Below are positions 49,260 through 50,679 of a stretch of 50,679 nucleotides of DNA, piece after piece. Source of the stretch: an uncultured Alphaproteobacteria bacterium (lineage in GTDB: Bacteria; Pseudomonadota; Alphaproteobacteria; UBA7879; VGCX01); the NCBI GenBank assembly GCA_913061155.1, contig CAJXSI010000005.1:1-50679 (forward strand), given 5' to 3'. How positions within the stretch are numbered: position 1 is the first letter of the stretch; each line of letters opens with the position of its first letter. A program made the position numbers and the translations under genes. The notes under the pieces were generated by a model. The model was not told the origin of the DNA. It saw only the letters and a list, made by a program, of their open reading frames with translations, and ran no database searches.

Positions 49260-50516
49260 ATGAATTTACGCGACCTGAAAAATATGCCCCCTAAGGCTTT
49301 ACTTGAAAAGGCAGAGGAACTTAAAATTGAAAACGCAAGTAATCTGCGTAAGCAAGATCAAATATTTGCGATTCTTAAAAGATTGGTTGATAACTCTGTT
49401 GAAATCTTTGGTGAGGGCGTTGTTGAGGTTTTACAAGATGGATTTGCTTTTTTAAGATCCCCCCAATCCAATTACCTTCCAGGTCCGGATGATATTTATG
49501 TATCCCCCAGTCAAGTAAGAAAATTTTCTTTAAGAACGGGAGATGTTGTAGAAGGGCAAATCCGTGCTCCGCGTGATGGAGAGCGTTATTTTGCTTTGCT
49601 TAAAGTGAATAAAATTAATTTTGATGCCCCTGAAAAGGTTAAACATAGAATTAATTTTGATAACTTGACTCCGTTGTTCCCAACTGAACAGTTAAAATTA
49701 GAATGTCCGAATGGCCGGGCAAAGGATAACACATTGCGTGTGATTGATCTTGTGGCACCCCTGGGGAAGGGGCAGCGTGGTCTGGTTGTGGCGCCCCCAA
49801 GAACGGGTAAAACAGTCATGTTACAAAGCTTGGCAGATGCCATAATTCGCAATAACCCAGAGGTTTATATCATCGTGTTGTTGATTGATGAACGCCCGGA
49901 AGAGGTTACAGAGATGTCCCGTTCTGTTAAGGGGGAGGTTATCAGTTCAACATTTGATGAGCCTGCAAATAGGCATATTCAGGTTGCTGAAATGGTTATT
50001 GAAAAGGCAAAACGTTTGACGGAACAAAAGCGCGATGTTGTTATTCTGTTGGATTCAATTACACGTTTGGCGCGGGCCTATAACACTGTTATTCCTTCTT
50101 CCGGTAAGGTGTTAACGGGGGGGGTTGATGCTCATGCTTTGCAACGTCCAAAAAGATTCTTTGGGGCCGCAAGAAATGTGGAAGAGGGCGGGTCTTTGAC
50201 AATTTTGGCAACAGCTTTGGTTGATACGGGGTCTCGTATGGATGAGGTTATTTTCGAAGAATTCAAGGGAACGGGGAACTCTGAAATTATTCTAGATCGC
50301 CGTTTGGCTGACAAGCGTGTTTTCCCAGCAATTGATATTACGCGCTCTGGTACACGTAAGGAAGAGGTTTTGGTTGGTAAGGATATTCTTCAGAAAATGT
50401 GGATTTTGCGCCGTATTTTAAACCCAATGGGTCTTGTTGAGGCTATGGAGTTCTTGAACTCTAAGATGCTGGAAACAAAAACGAACGAAGACTTCTTTCG
50501 GATGATGAATTCATAA
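49260..50516 (+). CDS. rho: Transcription termination factor Rho
   Basis: [48 protein letters not shown]. Confidence 0.98.
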   Translation: MNLRDLKNMPPKALLEKAEELKIENASNLRKQDQIFAILKRLVDNSVEIFGEGVVEVLQDGFAFLRSPQSNYLPGPDDIYVSPSQVRKFSLRTGDVVEGQIRAPRDGERYFALLKVNKINFDAPEKVKHRINFDNLTPLFPTEQLKLECPNGRAKDNTLRVIDLVAPLGKGQRGLVVAPPRTGKTVMLQSLADAIIRNNPEVYIIVLLIDERPEEVTEMSRSVKGEVISSTFDEPANRHIQVAEMVIEKAKRLTEQKRDVVILLDSITRLARAYNTVIPSSGKVLTGGVDAHALQRPKRFFGAARNVEEGGSLTILATALVDTGSRMDEVIFEEFKGTGNSEIILDRRLADKRVFPAIDITRSGTRKEEVLVGKDILQKMWILRRILNPMGLVEAMEFLNSKMLETKTNEDFFRMMNS

Positions 50517-50525
50517 TTTAGTAAT

Positions 50526-50630
50526 ATGAGAAAATTTATTAAAAAAACTTTTTTATTTTCTTCTGTTTTAATAATTATTTTTTCTATTTGGGTTTTGTTA
50601 AAGTTTGTACAGCTTCAGACAGTCTCAGAT
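50526..50630 (+). CDS. Hypothetical protein, N-terminal fragment (cut by adapter)
   Basis: MRKFIKKTFLFSSVLIIIFSIWVLLKFVQLQTVSD, TM/signal-like, runs into adapter. Confidence 0.45.
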
Positions 50631-50679
50631 CTGTCTCTTATACACATCTGACGCTGCCGACGAGCGATCTAGTGTAGAT
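50631..50679 (+). other. Illumina Nextera P5/i5 adapter (non-biological)
   Basis: CTGTCTCTTATACACATCTGACGCTGCCGACGA + GCGATCTA (revcomp of S501-type index) + GTGTAGAT. Confidence 0.98.

Noticed and set aside
1-50679. CRISPR arrays, prophage, transposase genes, rRNA or tRNA genes
   Set aside because: None recognised by eye; only tmRNA found. A tRNAscan/CRISPR search would be needed to be certain.

Overview
This is a low-GC alphaproteobacterial contig, probably from a host-associated Holosporales/Rickettsiales-like lineage. The lineage call is inferred from a circularly permuted tmRNA, the isc operon with tandem cysteine desulfurases, the hemE-hemH-hemJ-rho block and several exported hypothetical proteins. 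Both contig ends are uncleaved Illumina Nextera adapters with index sequences (1-49 and 50631-50679), so the biological sequence is 50-50630. Main contents in order: rdgB 3' fragment; XRE/DUF2975 pair; MSHA/T2SS-like pilus machinery split into two convergent, overlapping operons; Znu-type ABC transporter; TerC; iscR-(nifS-like)-iscS-iscU-iscA-hscB-hscA; degP; hflKC; mrp; emrAB-marR; SulP/UspA pair; a damaged arginase/ornithine aminotransferase pair; an exported DOT1-like methyltransferase; thyX; mscS; a two-piece tmRNA abutting sspB; msbA-DUF374-waaA-lpxK-lpxL; exported hypotheticals; hemE-hemH-hemJ-rho. Most notable observations: (1) a tmRNA encoding an unusually long (31 codon), Arg-rich tag built from repeated 'AN' units, directly next to its presumed adaptor gene sspB; (2) a 15-bp perfect inverted repeat enclosing two 6-bp/9-nt-loop hairpins between thyX and mscS, a candidate new structured RNA; (3) a secreted DOT1-like methyltransferase candidate; (4) an in-place deletion joining truncated arginase to truncated RocD; (5) a candidate oriC upstream of hemE; (6) a 31-aa membrane micro-ORF coupled to znuC by TAATG; (7) mutually exclusive hairpins over the RBS of the pilus ATPase gene. 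All calls are by eye from sequence; no database searches were run.
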